From assembly GCF_900109725.1 (NCBI RefSeq), contig NZ_FOBC01000004.1, positions 124,001 through 188,000 of the forward strand: a DNA stretch of 64,000 bases. Reading direction: 5' to 3'. This DNA comes from Halomonas daqiaonensis (lineage in GTDB: Bacteria; Pseudomonadota; Gammaproteobacteria; Pseudomonadales; Halomonadaceae). The position numbers were made by a program, and so were the translations under genes. Below, piece by piece: positions 17,699-26,823 of the stretch; positions within the stretch are counted from its first letter, which is position 1; each line of letters starts with the position of its first letter. The notes beneath the pieces were generated by a model, which had not been told where the DNA came from, made no database searches, and worked only from the letters and a program-made list of their open reading frames with translations.

Positions 17699-18283
17699 AT
17701 GGCCCATGTCCACGCCGATACACCCTTCGCCCCACTCGGCCTCGCCGTGCTGACCGTCTCCGACACACGCGGCTTCAATGAGGACGGTAGCGGCGATCTG
17801 CTCGGCGAACGGCTCACCCAGGCAGGCCATGCGCTGGTGGAGCGACAGATCGTGCCCGATGACGTCTACCGCATCCGCGCGGTGGTCTCGGCCTGGGTGG
17901 TACGCGAGGACATCCAGGTGATCCTGGTCAACGGCGGTACCGGCTTCATGCCACGCGATACCACCCCCGAGGCCCTCGCACCGCTGTTCGACAAGTCGGT
18001 CGAGGGCTACGGCGAGCTGTTTCGCCAGCTGTCGCTGGAAACCATCGGCACCTCCACCATCCAGTCCCGGGCTGTGGCCGGCCTGATCGACCGTACCCTG
18101 GTGTTCGCCATGCCCGGCTCACCCAAGGCCTGTGCCACCGCCTGGGATGGCATCCTGGCCGCGCAGCTCGATGCCCGCACCCGCCCCTGCAACTTCGTCG
18201 CCATGGTGCTGCCGGAGGCGAAGCACTGCGGGTCCCGGCAGGTGAGCGCCGACGAGGACGTGGCGGAAAGGGCCGGGGCATGA
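17699..18283 (+). CDS. moaB: Molybdenum cofactor biosynthesis protein MoaB
   Basis: A 194-residue MPT adenylyltransferase-type protein acting before metal insertion. The fold is shown by LAVLTVSDTRGFNEDGSGD, LVNGGTGFMPRDTTPEA and the C-terminal FAMPGSPKA. AGGAGA lies before the ATG. Its stop overlaps the moeA start by 4 bases. Cofactor supply is therefore transcribed with the enzyme that uses it. Confidence 0.95.
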   Translation: MAHVHADTPFAPLGLAVLTVSDTRGFNEDGSGDLLGERLTQAGHALVERQIVPDDVYRIRAVVSAWVVREDIQVILVNGGTGFMPRDTTPEALAPLFDKSVEGYGELFRQLSLETIGTSTIQSRAVAGLIDRTLVFAMPGSPKACATAWDGILAAQLDARTRPCNFVAMVLPEAKHCGSRQVSADEDVAERAGA

Positions 18284-19539
18284 ACTGCGGCTGTTCGGAG
18301 GTCATCACGCCCGGCCTGCTCGACCTCTTCGATGCCCGCGCCCTGATGGTAGCGGCCGGCGTGGCGGTGGACGGCAACGAGCGGGTTGCCCTGGCGGATG
18401 CCGCCGGCCGAGTGCTGGCCGAGGATGCTCTGGCCGAGCTCGACCTGCCCGGCGTCGATAACAGCGCCATGGACGGCTATGCCTTGCGTCGCCACGAGCT
18501 TGCCGCGAGCCAGTCCGGCCTGCCGGTGACGCTGCGCGTGCCGGCCGGTGCCGGGGTGCTCAGGTTGCCCGAAGGGGGCTGTGCCCGCATCTTCACCGGC
18601 GCCCCGGTGCCGCTGGGCGCGGATGCCGTGGTGCCTCAGGAGAAGGTGAACCTGGACCGCGAGGGGCGGGTGCACATCGAGGATGGGCTGGCCGCGGGCG
18701 ACAATATCCGTCGCCGAGGCGAGGAGAGCCGCGCCGGGGACGTGGTGCTGGCGGCGGGCGCGCGGCTGAACGCCGCGGCCATCGCCCTGCTGGCCAGCCA
18801 GGGCATCGCTGATGTGAGGGTGCGTCGGCGGGTGCGCGTGGCCCTGGTCAGCACCGGTGACGAGCTGATCGAGCCTGGCCAGCCCTGGGCGCCCGGCCAG
18901 GTCTACAACAGCAATGGTGCCATGCTGCGTGCTCTGCTCGCACAGCAGGACTGCGAGGTTCGTGACCTGGGCGTTGCTGCCGACACCGCAGCTGACTTGA
19001 GTCAATGCTTTGCCCGGGCGTGCGAACAAGCCGATCTGATAGTGTGTACGGGCGGGGTCTCGGTGGGGGAGGAGGACCATGTGCGCCCGGTGCTGGAGCG
19101 TCTGGGCGGTATCAGCTTCCATGGGGTGGCGATCAAGCCCGGCAAGCCGTTTGTTTTCGGCTGGCTCGGCCCTTCACTGCATGACGGTGGTACACCGCTG
19201 ATCGGCCTGCCTGGCAACCCGGTGGCCTCGCTGGTGGGCTGGCAGTGGCTGGCGTTGCCCTTCGTGCAGGGGCGGCAAGGGCGTACCCCGCCTGCACTGC
19301 AGCGCTTCCCGGTCACCGCCGGTTTCTCCCGGAAGGCGCCGCGAGGCCGGCGCGAGCTCTTGAGGGTGGTGCTGGACTGGACCGGCGGTGCCCCCGTTGC
19401 ACGGCTGGCCGGCGGGCAGGGCTCGCATATGCTCGGCGCCGCCAGCCAGGCCCATGGCTACCTGATCATCGATGCCGATACCCATGTGGAGGAAGGCCAT
19501 GTCTACGGATACTGCCCCGGTGCCCAGTTCCTCGACTGA
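18280..19539 (+). CDS. moeA: Molybdopterin molybdenumtransferase MoeA
   Basis: A 419-residue enzyme that inserts molybdate into adenylylated molybdopterin. DLPGVDNSAMDGYALR (about 58-73), IFTGAPVPLGADAVV, the RRRGEE segment, VALVSTGDEL and GLPGNPVASL are the classical MoeA motifs in order. It overlaps moaB (ATGA) and, at its end, the downstream regulator by 41 bases. A Cys-containing start (NCGCSE) is unusual but does not disturb the fold. Confidence 0.95.
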   Translation: MNCGCSEVITPGLLDLFDARALMVAAGVAVDGNERVALADAAGRVLAEDALAELDLPGVDNSAMDGYALRRHELAASQSGLPVTLRVPAGAGVLRLPEGGCARIFTGAPVPLGADAVVPQEKVNLDREGRVHIEDGLAAGDNIRRRGEESRAGDVVLAAGARLNAAAIALLASQGIADVRVRRRVRVALVSTGDELIEPGQPWAPGQVYNSNGAMLRALLAQQDCEVRDLGVAADTAADLSQCFARACEQADLIVCTGGVSVGEEDHVRPVLERLGGISFHGVAIKPGKPFVFGWLGPSLHDGGTPLIGLPGNPVASLVGWQWLALPFVQGRQGRTPPALQRFPVTAGFSRKAPRGRRELLRVVLDWTGGAPVARLAGGQGSHMLGAASQAHGYLIIDADTHVEEGHVYGYCPGAQFLD

Positions 19540-20242
19540 GCTGCTGTTTCGGCCCCGGCAGCTGCGCGACCTGGTGCGTGGGGTGCCCTGGCTGGGCGAC
19601 CTCGACGATGACCGGATCGAGGCCCTGCTGGAGGACTCCACGGTACGCACCCTCAAGGCCCGCGAGTGGCTGTTCCGCCAGGATGCGCCGGCCGAATGGC
19701 TCTACGTGGTGATCAGTGGGGTGGTGCGCCTGGTGCGCAGTGCCGGCGATGGCCGCCTGGCGACCATCCGCTGCGTGGAGCGCGGTGGCACCCTGGGTGA
19801 GCTGAGCATGGTGTCCAATGCCCGCGTCTACCTCTATTCCGCCGAAGCCCTGCGTCGCACCCATCTGCTGGCCATCCCCGCAGCACGCTGCCGTGAGATC
19901 ATGGACAGCCAGCCGGCCTGCCGGGCGGAGTTCTTGAGTCGCCTGGCCCTGGAGCTTACCGAACGCCTCGAGGACATGGCCCTGCTGACCCAGGCCGATG
20001 CCATGGCGCGTCTGGTCAGTTACATCCTGCGCCAGCTCCCGACAGGCCGCGCCAAAGGGCCCCGGGTGGTGCGGCTGACCATTCCCAAGCGCTGGCTGGC
20101 CGCCCAGCTGGCCATGACCCCGGAGACCCTGTCGCGCCTGCTGGCCAAGCTGCGCGAGGAGGGGGTCATCAACATCGACCGCCAGCGCCTGCTGGTGCTC
20201 GACGAGCAGAAGCTGCGCGATCTCATGCTGAACGACGACTGA
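19499..20242 (+). CDS. Crp/Fnr-family regulator, Dnr/NarR-like
   Basis: A 247-residue regulator: cyclic-nucleotide-binding-like domain (about 25-140), dimerisation helix, and a winged helix-turn-helix with AAQLAMTPETLSRLLAKLRE. The N-terminal cysteine cluster that holds FeS in FNR/ANR is absent; the three cysteines present are scattered within the sensor domain and hinge. This fits Dnr (heme, NO-responsive) or NarR-type proteins. TPETLSR resembles the DNA-reading helix of Fnr-type regulators that bind TTGAT-N4-ATCAA, so it could act on the boxes at 3670 and 5381. It is the last gene of the nar transcription unit, implying feedback. GGAGG precedes the ATG. Confidence 0.86.
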   Translation: MSTDTAPVPSSSTELLFRPRQLRDLVRGVPWLGDLDDDRIEALLEDSTVRTLKAREWLFRQDAPAEWLYVVISGVVRLVRSAGDGRLATIRCVERGGTLGELSMVSNARVYLYSAEALRRTHLLAIPAARCREIMDSQPACRAEFLSRLALELTERLEDMALLTQADAMARLVSYILRQLPTGRAKGPRVVRLTIPKRWLAAQLAMTPETLSRLLAKLREEGVINIDRQRLLVLDEQKLRDLMLNDD

Positions 20243-20380
20243 CGGTCGTACCGTCGTTACTGGTATGGCCCGTGTCTCTGTTTGCTCGGTGATGCGATGG
20301 ACGTAACGCTGAGCGATGCCGATGGCCTGCTGCTGGAGTCGACGAGGCGATCCCGGGCTCGGGTATAGTGGCCTCCTCAC

Positions 20381-21163
20381 ATGACCATGAGTAAGTCGAT
20401 GCTTCTGGAGAGCCTTTCGCCGCTGTCGGGAATGATCAACCTGGTGCTGGTGCTGCTGTCGGTGCTTACCTCGGCCTTCACCGCCGCGGTGGGTGTCGGG
20501 GGCGGGGTGCTGATGATCATGGCACTGGCTCAGGTGATGCCGGCGGCAGCGCTGATCCCGGTCCACGGCATGGTGCAGCTCGGTTCCAACGTCGGCCGCA
20601 CGGCGATGACCTGGCGCCATGTCAATCGTGCCATGCTCGCCGCCTTCCTGCCGGGGGTGGTGCTGGGCGCGCTGGCGGCCGCCTGGTTGCTGGTGCGTTT
20701 GCCGGCCGGGGTGCTGGAGTTGAGTATCGCCGCCTTTGTGCTTTTTACCTGCTGGGGGCCGGGACTACCGAAACGGGCCCTGGGGCGAGGGGGCATACTG
20801 ATCGTCGGCGCCGTTACCACCTTGCTCTCCAGCCTGGTAGGCGCCAGCGGCCCCGTGGTAGCTGCCTTCATCAAGCAGAGCCAGGAAGGTCGCCTGGCCA
20901 AGGTAGCGACCTTCTCCGCCTGCATGCTGCTGCAGCACCTGAGCAAGGCCTTCGTGTTCGGCGTGGCCGGCTTCGTCTTCCGGGACTGGCTGCCGCTGAT
21001 GCTGGTGATGGTGGCGGCGGGCTTTGTCGGCACCTGGCTGGGCCTGCGCCTACTGCATTGGCTCCCGGAGCACCGCTTCGACAACCTGTTCAAGTGGGCG
21101 CTGACGCTGCTTGCTTTGCGCCTAGTGTGGCTTGGCGGGCAGCGGTTGGCAGGAGCAGGATGA
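20381..21163 (+). CDS. TauE/SafE-family anion transporter
   Basis: A 260-residue membrane protein with about eight helices and the family repeats AAVGVGGGVLM and SSLVGASGPVVAAFIKQ. The family exports or imports small anions such as sulfite, sulfoacetate or taurine; the substrate here is unknown. TATAGT at 20364-20369 lies 12 bases before the first ATG, so either the mRNA is almost leaderless or translation starts at a later in-frame ATG (20399 or 20432). None has a strong ribosome site. Confidence 0.82.
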   Translation: MTMSKSMLLESLSPLSGMINLVLVLLSVLTSAFTAAVGVGGGVLMIMALAQVMPAAALIPVHGMVQLGSNVGRTAMTWRHVNRAMLAAFLPGVVLGALAAAWLLVRLPAGVLELSIAAFVLFTCWGPGLPKRALGRGGILIVGAVTTLLSSLVGASGPVVAAFIKQSQEGRLAKVATFSACMLLQHLSKAFVFGVAGFVFRDWLPLMLVMVAAGFVGTWLGLRLLHWLPEHRFDNLFKWALTLLALRLVWLGGQRLAGAG

Positions 21164-21328
21164 TAGACGCACTTAATTGGGTCGGGCAGCGGCCTAAAAG
21201 GGCAGGGCGAAAGGAAGGAGTAATACGGCGAAAAGTCGGGAAAAAAGTCCGGTATTCACCCTGTACAGTGCGCACTAGGCGGCCATAATGGCATGGGGGT
21301 AATTGTAAAAAACTAGAGGGAACGCGAC

Positions 21329-22732
21329 ATGGTGCCTATCACAACAAACAACTGGCGCCGGAAAGGGGGCATCTTCGCGCTGCTGACCTGCCTGCTGCTT
21401 GCTGCCACGGCCGTCCAGGCCAATCCTCGCTATGCCGGGATCGTCATCGATGCCGACAGCCAGGAGATCCTCTACGCCGAAAATGCCGATAAGCTGCGCT
21501 ATCCGGCCTCGCTCACCAAGATGATGACGCTTTACCTGCTCTTCGAGGCGCTGGAGCGGGGCGATCTGCAGCTCGATTCGCCGCTTCCGGTCTCCGCTTA
21601 TGCCGCCTCCAGACAGGCGTCCAAGCTGTATGTGAAGGCGGGCTCGACCATTCCCGTGGATAAAGCCATCCAGGCCCTTGTGATCAAGTCGGCCAACGAT
21701 GTGGCCGTGGTGGTGGCCGAAGCCCTGGGCGGAAGCGAAGCGCATTTCAGTCGCATGATGACCGACAAGGCTCGCGAGCTGGACATGACCCGTACCACCT
21801 TCCGTAATCCCAATGGCCTGCCCGATGCCGGCCAGGTCACCACGGCACGCGACATGGCGGTGCTCGCTCGTAGCGTGATGCGCGACTTCCCTCAGTACTA
21901 TCCCTATTTCTCGCGGACGAGCTTCACCTGGCGCGGCAAGACCATTACGGGTCATAACCGTCTGCTGGACAACTACGCCGGCGCCGACGGCATGAAGACG
22001 GGCTACATTCGTGCCTCGGGTTTCAACGTGGCCACCTCGGCAGTGCGTGATGGTCGTCGCCTGCTCACCGTGGTGATGGGCGGCTTCACCGCTGCCTCAC
22101 GGGATGCGCACACCGCCGACCTGCTCGATCGCAGTTTCATGCGTGCCTCGCTGGCCGATGGTAGCGGCTGGCTGGCCAGTGCGGATATCTCCGGCGGCCG
22201 GCTGATGCCGGGCGAGCCCCAGGCCCCGGGCCAGCCGGTCGGCCACCGGGTTCGCCTGGCCAGCCTTGGCACATCGGCTGTGACCTCACCGGCTGCGGTG
22301 GCGGCGCCAACGGCGGCAGTGAACGCCCCGAGACAGGTGGTATCGCGGATCGTCCGTGTCGAGTCGCCGGCCTTCGTTGCCATGGCGGGCCTGGAGCAGG
22401 GCTCGGCCGATGATCCCATACGCGAGCTGATGGCCAGCACCGGTGAGTCGGCGGAACCCGTCACGCTTCCGGAAGGCATTGTCCAGCGCGGAGGCTGGGG
22501 CGTGCAGGTCGGGGCCTTCAGCGATGCCGGCCATGCCCGCACCCTGGCGTCACGCGCCGCCAACCAGCTGGCCAGCGACCTCGTCGAGGCTCGGGTCGCC
22601 GTGGGGGATGCCGGGAAGGCCGGCGTCTACCGTGCACGTCTGGTAGACATGGACGAGCGCCAGGCCCATACGGCCTGCCGTCGCCTGGTGGCCCAGGGCA
22701 TGGAATGCATGGTGGTCCAGGCCAGCCTCTGA
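21329..22732 (+). CDS. D-alanyl-D-alanine carboxypeptidase (PBP5/7 family) with SPOR domain
   Basis: A 467-residue periplasmic low-molecular-weight penicillin-binding protein. A signal peptide ending AVQA is followed by a peptidase S11 domain with the nucleophile Ser61 in SLTK (general base Lys64), SAN at 121-123 and KTG at 223-225. A low-complexity Ala/Pro/Val linker (about 285-380) leads to a C-terminal SPOR domain (388-467; WGVQVGAFSDAGHARTLA), which binds denuded peptidoglycan at the septum. The combination points to trimming of pentapeptides at the division site. GAGGGAACG precedes the ATG. A hairpin terminator follows. Confidence 0.93.
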   Translation: MVPITTNNWRRKGGIFALLTCLLLAATAVQANPRYAGIVIDADSQEILYAENADKLRYPASLTKMMTLYLLFEALERGDLQLDSPLPVSAYAASRQASKLYVKAGSTIPVDKAIQALVIKSANDVAVVVAEALGGSEAHFSRMMTDKARELDMTRTTFRNPNGLPDAGQVTTARDMAVLARSVMRDFPQYYPYFSRTSFTWRGKTITGHNRLLDNYAGADGMKTGYIRASGFNVATSAVRDGRRLLTVVMGGFTAASRDAHTADLLDRSFMRASLADGSGWLASADISGGRLMPGEPQAPGQPVGHRVRLASLGTSAVTSPAAVAAPTAAVNAPRQVVSRIVRVESPAFVAMAGLEQGSADDPIRELMASTGESAEPVTLPEGIVQRGGWGVQVGAFSDAGHARTLASRAANQLASDLVEARVAVGDAGKAGVYRARLVDMDERQAHTACRRLVAQGMECMVVQASL

Positions 22733-22779
22733 GGCCTTGCCCTCCGACACGTCACCGACTAGCGTAGTGATCTCCACCC

Positions 22780-22817
22780 ACCCCGCCGGCCCCAGGTCGG
22801 CGGGGTAACATTTTGGG
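22780..22817 (+). terminator. Terminator after the carboxypeptidase gene
   Basis: ACCCCGCCG (22780-22788) pairs with CGGCGGGGT (22798-22806) around a nine-base loop, followed by AACATTTTGGG. The T-run is short but the stem is strong. Confidence 0.65.
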
Positions 22818-22842
22818 GGTTCGGCCAAGGGAGGGCATCGAG

Positions 22843-23718
22843 GTGTCATCGTCATTCAAGGGCATCGGCTTCATGTGCCTGGGTGTGCTCTGCCTGGCCA
22901 TCGGCGACGGCATCGCCAAGTGGCTGGGCGAGGTGCACTCGCCGCTGCAGATCATCTTCTTTCGTACCCTGGTCTCGCTGCCACTGATTGCGCTGCTAGC
23001 CTATTTTGGCGGCGGCCTGAGCAAGCTGCGTACCCGTCGTCCCGGGGTCCATCTACTGCGCGGGTTGATCTACACCGGCACCATGGGCTGTTTCGTGCTG
23101 GGCCTCACCCTCTTGCCGCTTGCCGAGGCGACCGCCATTGCCTTCGCCGCCCCCATGTTCGTGACGCTGCTCTCTGTGCCGCTGCTGGGGGAGCGAATCG
23201 AGCGGCCGGTCCTCGCCGCATCGCTACTGGGGTTTGTCGGCGTGATGATCATCGTGCGTCCGGGTGGCGAAGCGTTTCAGATGGGTTCCCTGGTAATGAT
23301 CGGGGCCGCCCTCTTTTACGCATTGATGATGATTACCGCTCGGCGCTGGGGCGGCACCGAGCACCTCTGGGCCATGGTCTTCTACATGACCCTGGTGCCC
23401 TTCGTGCTAACGGCCCTGGTGCTGCCCTGGGTGTGGCAGACGCCCCATCCCTGGCACTGGCCAGGATTTTTGGGCTCGGGCATCTTCGGGGTCGGTGCCA
23501 CCGCCAGCATTACCATCGCCTTTCGCTACGCACCGGCCGCCATTGCCGCTCCTTTTGACTACACTGCCATGCTCTGGGCCGTGCTGTTGGGCTGGTGGTT
23601 CTGGGGGGAAATGCCGGATATCTGGGTCTTCGTCGGCAGCATTCTGATCATTGGCAGCGGCCTGGCCATCGCCTACCGTGAGCGTCGTACCACCCTGAAG
23701 CGCCGGCCGACGTCGTGA
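22843..23718 (+). CDS. EamA/DMT-family transporter
   Basis: A 291-residue inner-membrane protein with ten predicted helices formed by two EamA repeats. GVLCLAIGDGIAKWL, EATAIAFAAPMFVTLLS and FDYTAMLWAVLLGWWFWGE are typical of the RhaT/EamA drug-metabolite group. Substrate is not predictable. The GTG at 22843 has AGGGAGGG seven bases upstream, better than the TTG at 22813. Its stop lies four bases from the end of convergent thiE. Confidence 0.88.
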   Translation: MSSSFKGIGFMCLGVLCLAIGDGIAKWLGEVHSPLQIIFFRTLVSLPLIALLAYFGGGLSKLRTRRPGVHLLRGLIYTGTMGCFVLGLTLLPLAEATAIAFAAPMFVTLLSVPLLGERIERPVLAASLLGFVGVMIIVRPGGEAFQMGSLVMIGAALFYALMMITARRWGGTEHLWAMVFYMTLVPFVLTALVLPWVWQTPHPWHWPGFLGSGIFGVGATASITIAFRYAPAAIAAPFDYTAMLWAVLLGWWFWGEMPDIWVFVGSILIIGSGLAIAYRERRTTLKRRPTS

Positions 23719-23722
23719 CGCT

Positions 23723-24340
23723 TCAGTGCCGGGAACGGAAGGCTCGTGCGGCGGCCTCGGGGTCGGGATTGCCGCAGATTGCCGAGATCACTGCCAAGCC
23801 CTGGGCGCCGGCGTTCCGGGTTGCGGCCACATGTTCGGCCTTGAGGCCACCGATGGCCACGGCGGGCAGGGGGCTTGCCGCCACCAGGCTCGCCAGTCCT
23901 TCGAAGCCCAGCGGTTCGGCGTGGTCGTGCTTGCTGGGGGTGGCGAACACCGGGCCCAGCCCCAGGTAGTCGAGGCGTTCGGCATCGACGCGGGCCATCT
24001 GCTCATGGGTCTGAACCGACAGCCCGAGGATCGCCTCCGGGCCCAGCGCCGCGCGGGCCTTGGCCACGTCGCCGTCGTCTTGGCCGATGTGCAGGCCGTC
24101 GGCACCGGCGGCCAGGGCCACCTCCAGCCGGTCATTGATGATCAGCGGCACGCCGGTACCGGAAAGCGCTGCCTTGAGGCGACGCGCCTGGTCGATCAGT
24201 TCGGCATCGCTGGCATGCTTGTCGCGCAGCTGTACCACTGTCACGCCGCCTCGCACTGCCGCCACCACGGTTTCCACCAGGTCTCGGTTGCCGCAAAGGT
24301 CCGGGTCGGTGATCAGGTACAGCGAGAGATCAAGGCGCAT
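23723..24340 (-). CDS. thiE: Thiamine-phosphate synthase
   Basis: A 205-residue TIM-barrel enzyme that joins hydroxymethylpyrimidine-PP and thiazole phosphate. GGVTVVQLRDKHASDAELI, LIINDRLEVALAAGADGLHI, GQDD and the final AIGGLKAEH phosphate loop are all present. GGAGG lies before the ATG, inside the 3' end of the sulP gene, which it overlaps by 11 bases. No TPP riboswitch is visible upstream because the preceding sequence is coding. Confidence 0.95.
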   Translation of the reverse strand: MRLDLSLYLITDPDLCGNRDLVETVVAAVRGGVTVVQLRDKHASDAELIDQARRLKAALSGTGVPLIINDRLEVALAAGADGLHIGQDDGDVAKARAALGPEAILGLSVQTHEQMARVDAERLDYLGLGPVFATPSKHDHAEPLGFEGLASLVAASPLPAVAIGGLKAEHVAATRNAGAQGLAVISAICGNPDPEAAARAFRSRH

Positions 24341-26111
24341 CGTGTGCCTCCAGGCGGGACTCTTCTGTAGCGAGCCAGCGTATGGCTACCCTTCGGGCCT
24401 GTGCAAGTTCCCGGCACCAGGTCAGTCGGCCGGCCGACCTGTGGATGCCGGCCCGGCGCAGTTTGACGAGGATCCGCGCGGGTAACCCGACCAGCACCAG
24501 TGCCACCCCCTCGTGGTGCATCTCGTCGATCAGCGTCTTCAGGGCCACGATGGCGGTGCCATCCATGCTCGGCACGTCGTGCATATCAAGAATGACGACC
24601 CGTACCCTCGGGTCCACCAGGTGCAGCGAGGTCAGCGCCCTCTCGGCGGCACCGAAGAACAGCGGGCCATCGATGTCGTAGAGGGCGACCTCGTCGGGCA
24701 AGTCGTCGATACCGGCATGGGTTCCGGCGTCGATCCGCTGGGTCTGGGTCAGCAGCGACATGCGGCGGATGAAAAGGGCGGCGGCCAGCCCGATACCCAC
24801 GGCCACTGCCAGCACCATGTCGAAGAACACGGTCAGCGTGAAGCAGGTCACCAGGATGGCCACGTCTCCCGGAGGAGCCGAGCGCAGGGTGTGCAGGAAG
24901 TGGCGGGCCTCGCTCATGTTCCAGGCGACGATGAACAGTAGCGCCGCCAACGCGGCCATTGGCACTAACCCCAGCAGGCCCGCCAGGGCGACCACCGCCA
25001 GCAGCACCACCAGCGCATGCACCACCGCCGCGATCGGCGAGCGGGCGCCGCTGCGGATGTTGGTGGCGGTCCGGGCGAGGGCGGCCGTGGCGGTGATGCC
25101 GCCGAACAGTGGCGCGACGATATTGCCCAGTCCCTGGCCGATCAGCTCGGCGTTGGGGTCATGCCGGGTGCGAGTCAGGCCGTCGGACACCACCGCACAC
25201 AGCAGCGACTCGATCGCTCCCAGCATGGCGATGGCGAACGCCGGCCCCAGCAGGGCACGAATCAGTTCGAAGCTCAGTGCCAGGGATTCTCCATCCGCGC
25301 CGGGTAGCCGCAAGGGGGCCACGAAGCTCGGCGCGATCGGCGGAATGCCGCTGCCCGTCTCGCCTTGGGCCTCCCAGGAGAAGCGCGAGGCAATGGTCTC
25401 CACCACGTTATCCGTGCCTGGGTTACCTAGCCACTGGTTGACCGCATAGGCCACCATCGCGCCCACCACCAGCCCAATCAGGGGTGCCGGAATCGGCACG
25501 CGCAGGCGTGGCCAGAGCAGCATGACGCCCAGGGTGAAGGCGCCGACTCCCAGCTCGAGTGGATCCAGGCTTGGCAGCGAGGTGACGATGCGTCCCAGGT
25601 TCTCGACGAAGTGCTCGCCCAGCTGTCCGACCTCCAGCCCCAGGAAGTCGGGTATCTGCAACACCGCGATCACCACCGCGATCCCCGCCGTGAAGCCCAG
25701 TACCACCGGATAGGGCACGTACTGGATGAGGCGCCCCATGCCGGAGAGGCCCAGCGCCACCAGGATCACGCCAGCCATCATCGTGGCGATCAGCAGGCCG
25801 CCCAGACCGTACTGCTGGACGATGGGAAAGAGGATGACAACGAACGCCGCAGTCGGGCCCGAGACATTGAAGCGGGAACCGCCGGTCAGCGCGATGATGG
25901 CGCCCGCGACGATCGCCGTGTAGAGCCCATGCTGGGGTGGCACGCCCGTGGCGATGGCCAGAGCCATGGAGAGTGGCACCGCCACGGTGCCGATGGTCAG
26001 GCCGGCCAGCACGTCGCGGCGCAGATCGTCCAGGCCGTAGCCGTCTCGCCAGGCAGCGCGCAGCCCGGTGGCGATGCCGGGGAGTCGCGGGTACCAATGG
26101 TGGCGTGCCAT
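24330..26111 (-). CDS. SulP-family anion permease with STAS domain
   Basis: A 593-residue protein: about 12-14 membrane helices (residues 25-430) and a C-terminal cytoplasmic STAS domain (about 450-560). GLTIGTVAVPLSMALAIATG near the N-terminus and FNVSGPTAAFVVILFPIV mark the SulP core, and VVILDMHDVPSMDGTAIVAL the STAS nucleotide-binding-like loop. Substrates across the family are sulfate, bicarbonate, fumarate or others; none can be assigned. GAAAGGAA precedes the ATG chosen; longer in-frame starts have no support. It overlaps thiE by 11 bases. Confidence 0.92.
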   Translation of the reverse strand: MARHHWYPRLPGIATGLRAAWRDGYGLDDLRRDVLAGLTIGTVAVPLSMALAIATGVPPQHGLYTAIVAGAIIALTGGSRFNVSGPTAAFVVILFPIVQQYGLGGLLIATMMAGVILVALGLSGMGRLIQYVPYPVVLGFTAGIAVVIAVLQIPDFLGLEVGQLGEHFVENLGRIVTSLPSLDPLELGVGAFTLGVMLLWPRLRVPIPAPLIGLVVGAMVAYAVNQWLGNPGTDNVVETIASRFSWEAQGETGSGIPPIAPSFVAPLRLPGADGESLALSFELIRALLGPAFAIAMLGAIESLLCAVVSDGLTRTRHDPNAELIGQGLGNIVAPLFGGITATAALARTATNIRSGARSPIAAVVHALVVLLAVVALAGLLGLVPMAALAALLFIVAWNMSEARHFLHTLRSAPPGDVAILVTCFTLTVFFDMVLAVAVGIGLAAALFIRRMSLLTQTQRIDAGTHAGIDDLPDEVALYDIDGPLFFGAAERALTSLHLVDPRVRVVILDMHDVPSMDGTAIVALKTLIDEMHHEGVALVLVGLPARILVKLRRAGIHRSAGRLTWCRELAQARRVAIRWLATEESRLEAHDAP

Positions 26112-26257
26112 GCGTGAATTCCTTTCAGGGCCTTCGTGCCGTGGGGCACAGCCACGGCATGGAGGGCGAGACGCGGTCTGGGCTAGCCAGCAGGGACGGA
26201 TCGTAGCGGGAATGATGATTGTGGTGCGTGCTCGCCATTGCCGGAAGGGAGCGAGCG

Positions 26258-26728
26258 TCAGGGAGCAGGCGCGGCGGCACCCAGGAAACGTTCCTGCCAG
26301 TAGTCCAGCGCCAGGGCAGTGGTGGTTACTCGACGGCCCCTTCCCGGGGCGTGGATCATCTCGCCGTCGCCGAGGTAGATACCCACGTGGCTCGGCTTGC
26401 CGCCCCCGGCGGTGGCGAAGAACAGCAGGTCGCCGGGGCGCGCCTCGTCGACCCGCGGCAGGGCCTCGAACTGCTGCCGTGAGGTGCGCGGCACGCGGAT
26501 GCCGGCACGGGAGTAGGTCCGCTGCACCAGCCCGGAGCAATCCAAGCCACGGTCGGTAGTGCCACCCAGGCGGTAGGGAGTGCCCAGGGCGCGCTTGGCC
26601 TCGGCGAGGATCATCGCCCGGTCGATGGAGAGTTCTCCCGGCTCCTCGCGGGTAGCGAGCTCCCGGCCCGCACAGCCGGCCAGCAGTACAATGACAAACG
26701 CCATGACCAGCAGGCGGCTGCTGGTCAT
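26258..26728 (-). CDS. NlpC/P60-family lipoprotein endopeptidase
   Basis: A 156-residue lipoprotein with a signal ending LLAGC (lipidated Cys about residue 19), followed by an NlpC/P60 domain: LGTPYRLGGTTDRGLDCSGL with the catalytic Cys, then RPGDLLFFATAGGGKPSHVG with the catalytic His, and a third polar residue further on. Such enzymes cut peptide bonds in peptidoglycan stems (Spr/NlpC type). An upstream ATG at 26773 would lengthen the N-terminus by 15 residues; neither start has a clear ribosome site, and the shorter one gives a normal lipoprotein signal. Confidence 0.88.
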   Translation of the reverse strand: MTSSRLLVMAFVIVLLAGCAGRELATREEPGELSIDRAMILAEAKRALGTPYRLGGTTDRGLDCSGLVQRTYSRAGIRVPRTSRQQFEALPRVDEARPGDLLFFATAGGGKPSHVGIYLGDGEMIHAPGRGRRVTTTALALDYWQERFLGAAAPAP

Positions 26729-26823
26729 CAGATAGACGGACGGGTTGCGAGGCAGGGTAGGTATCTCGGCCATTTCGGGGTCACCACGGGCGATTGTACT
26801 TTTAGCCTACCCCTGGTTACGCA

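Noticed and set aside
20231-20258. AACGACG/CGTCGTT stem at the end of the Crp/Fnr gene as terminator
   Set aside because: The stem overlaps the stop codon and is not followed by a T-run, so termination is not supported.
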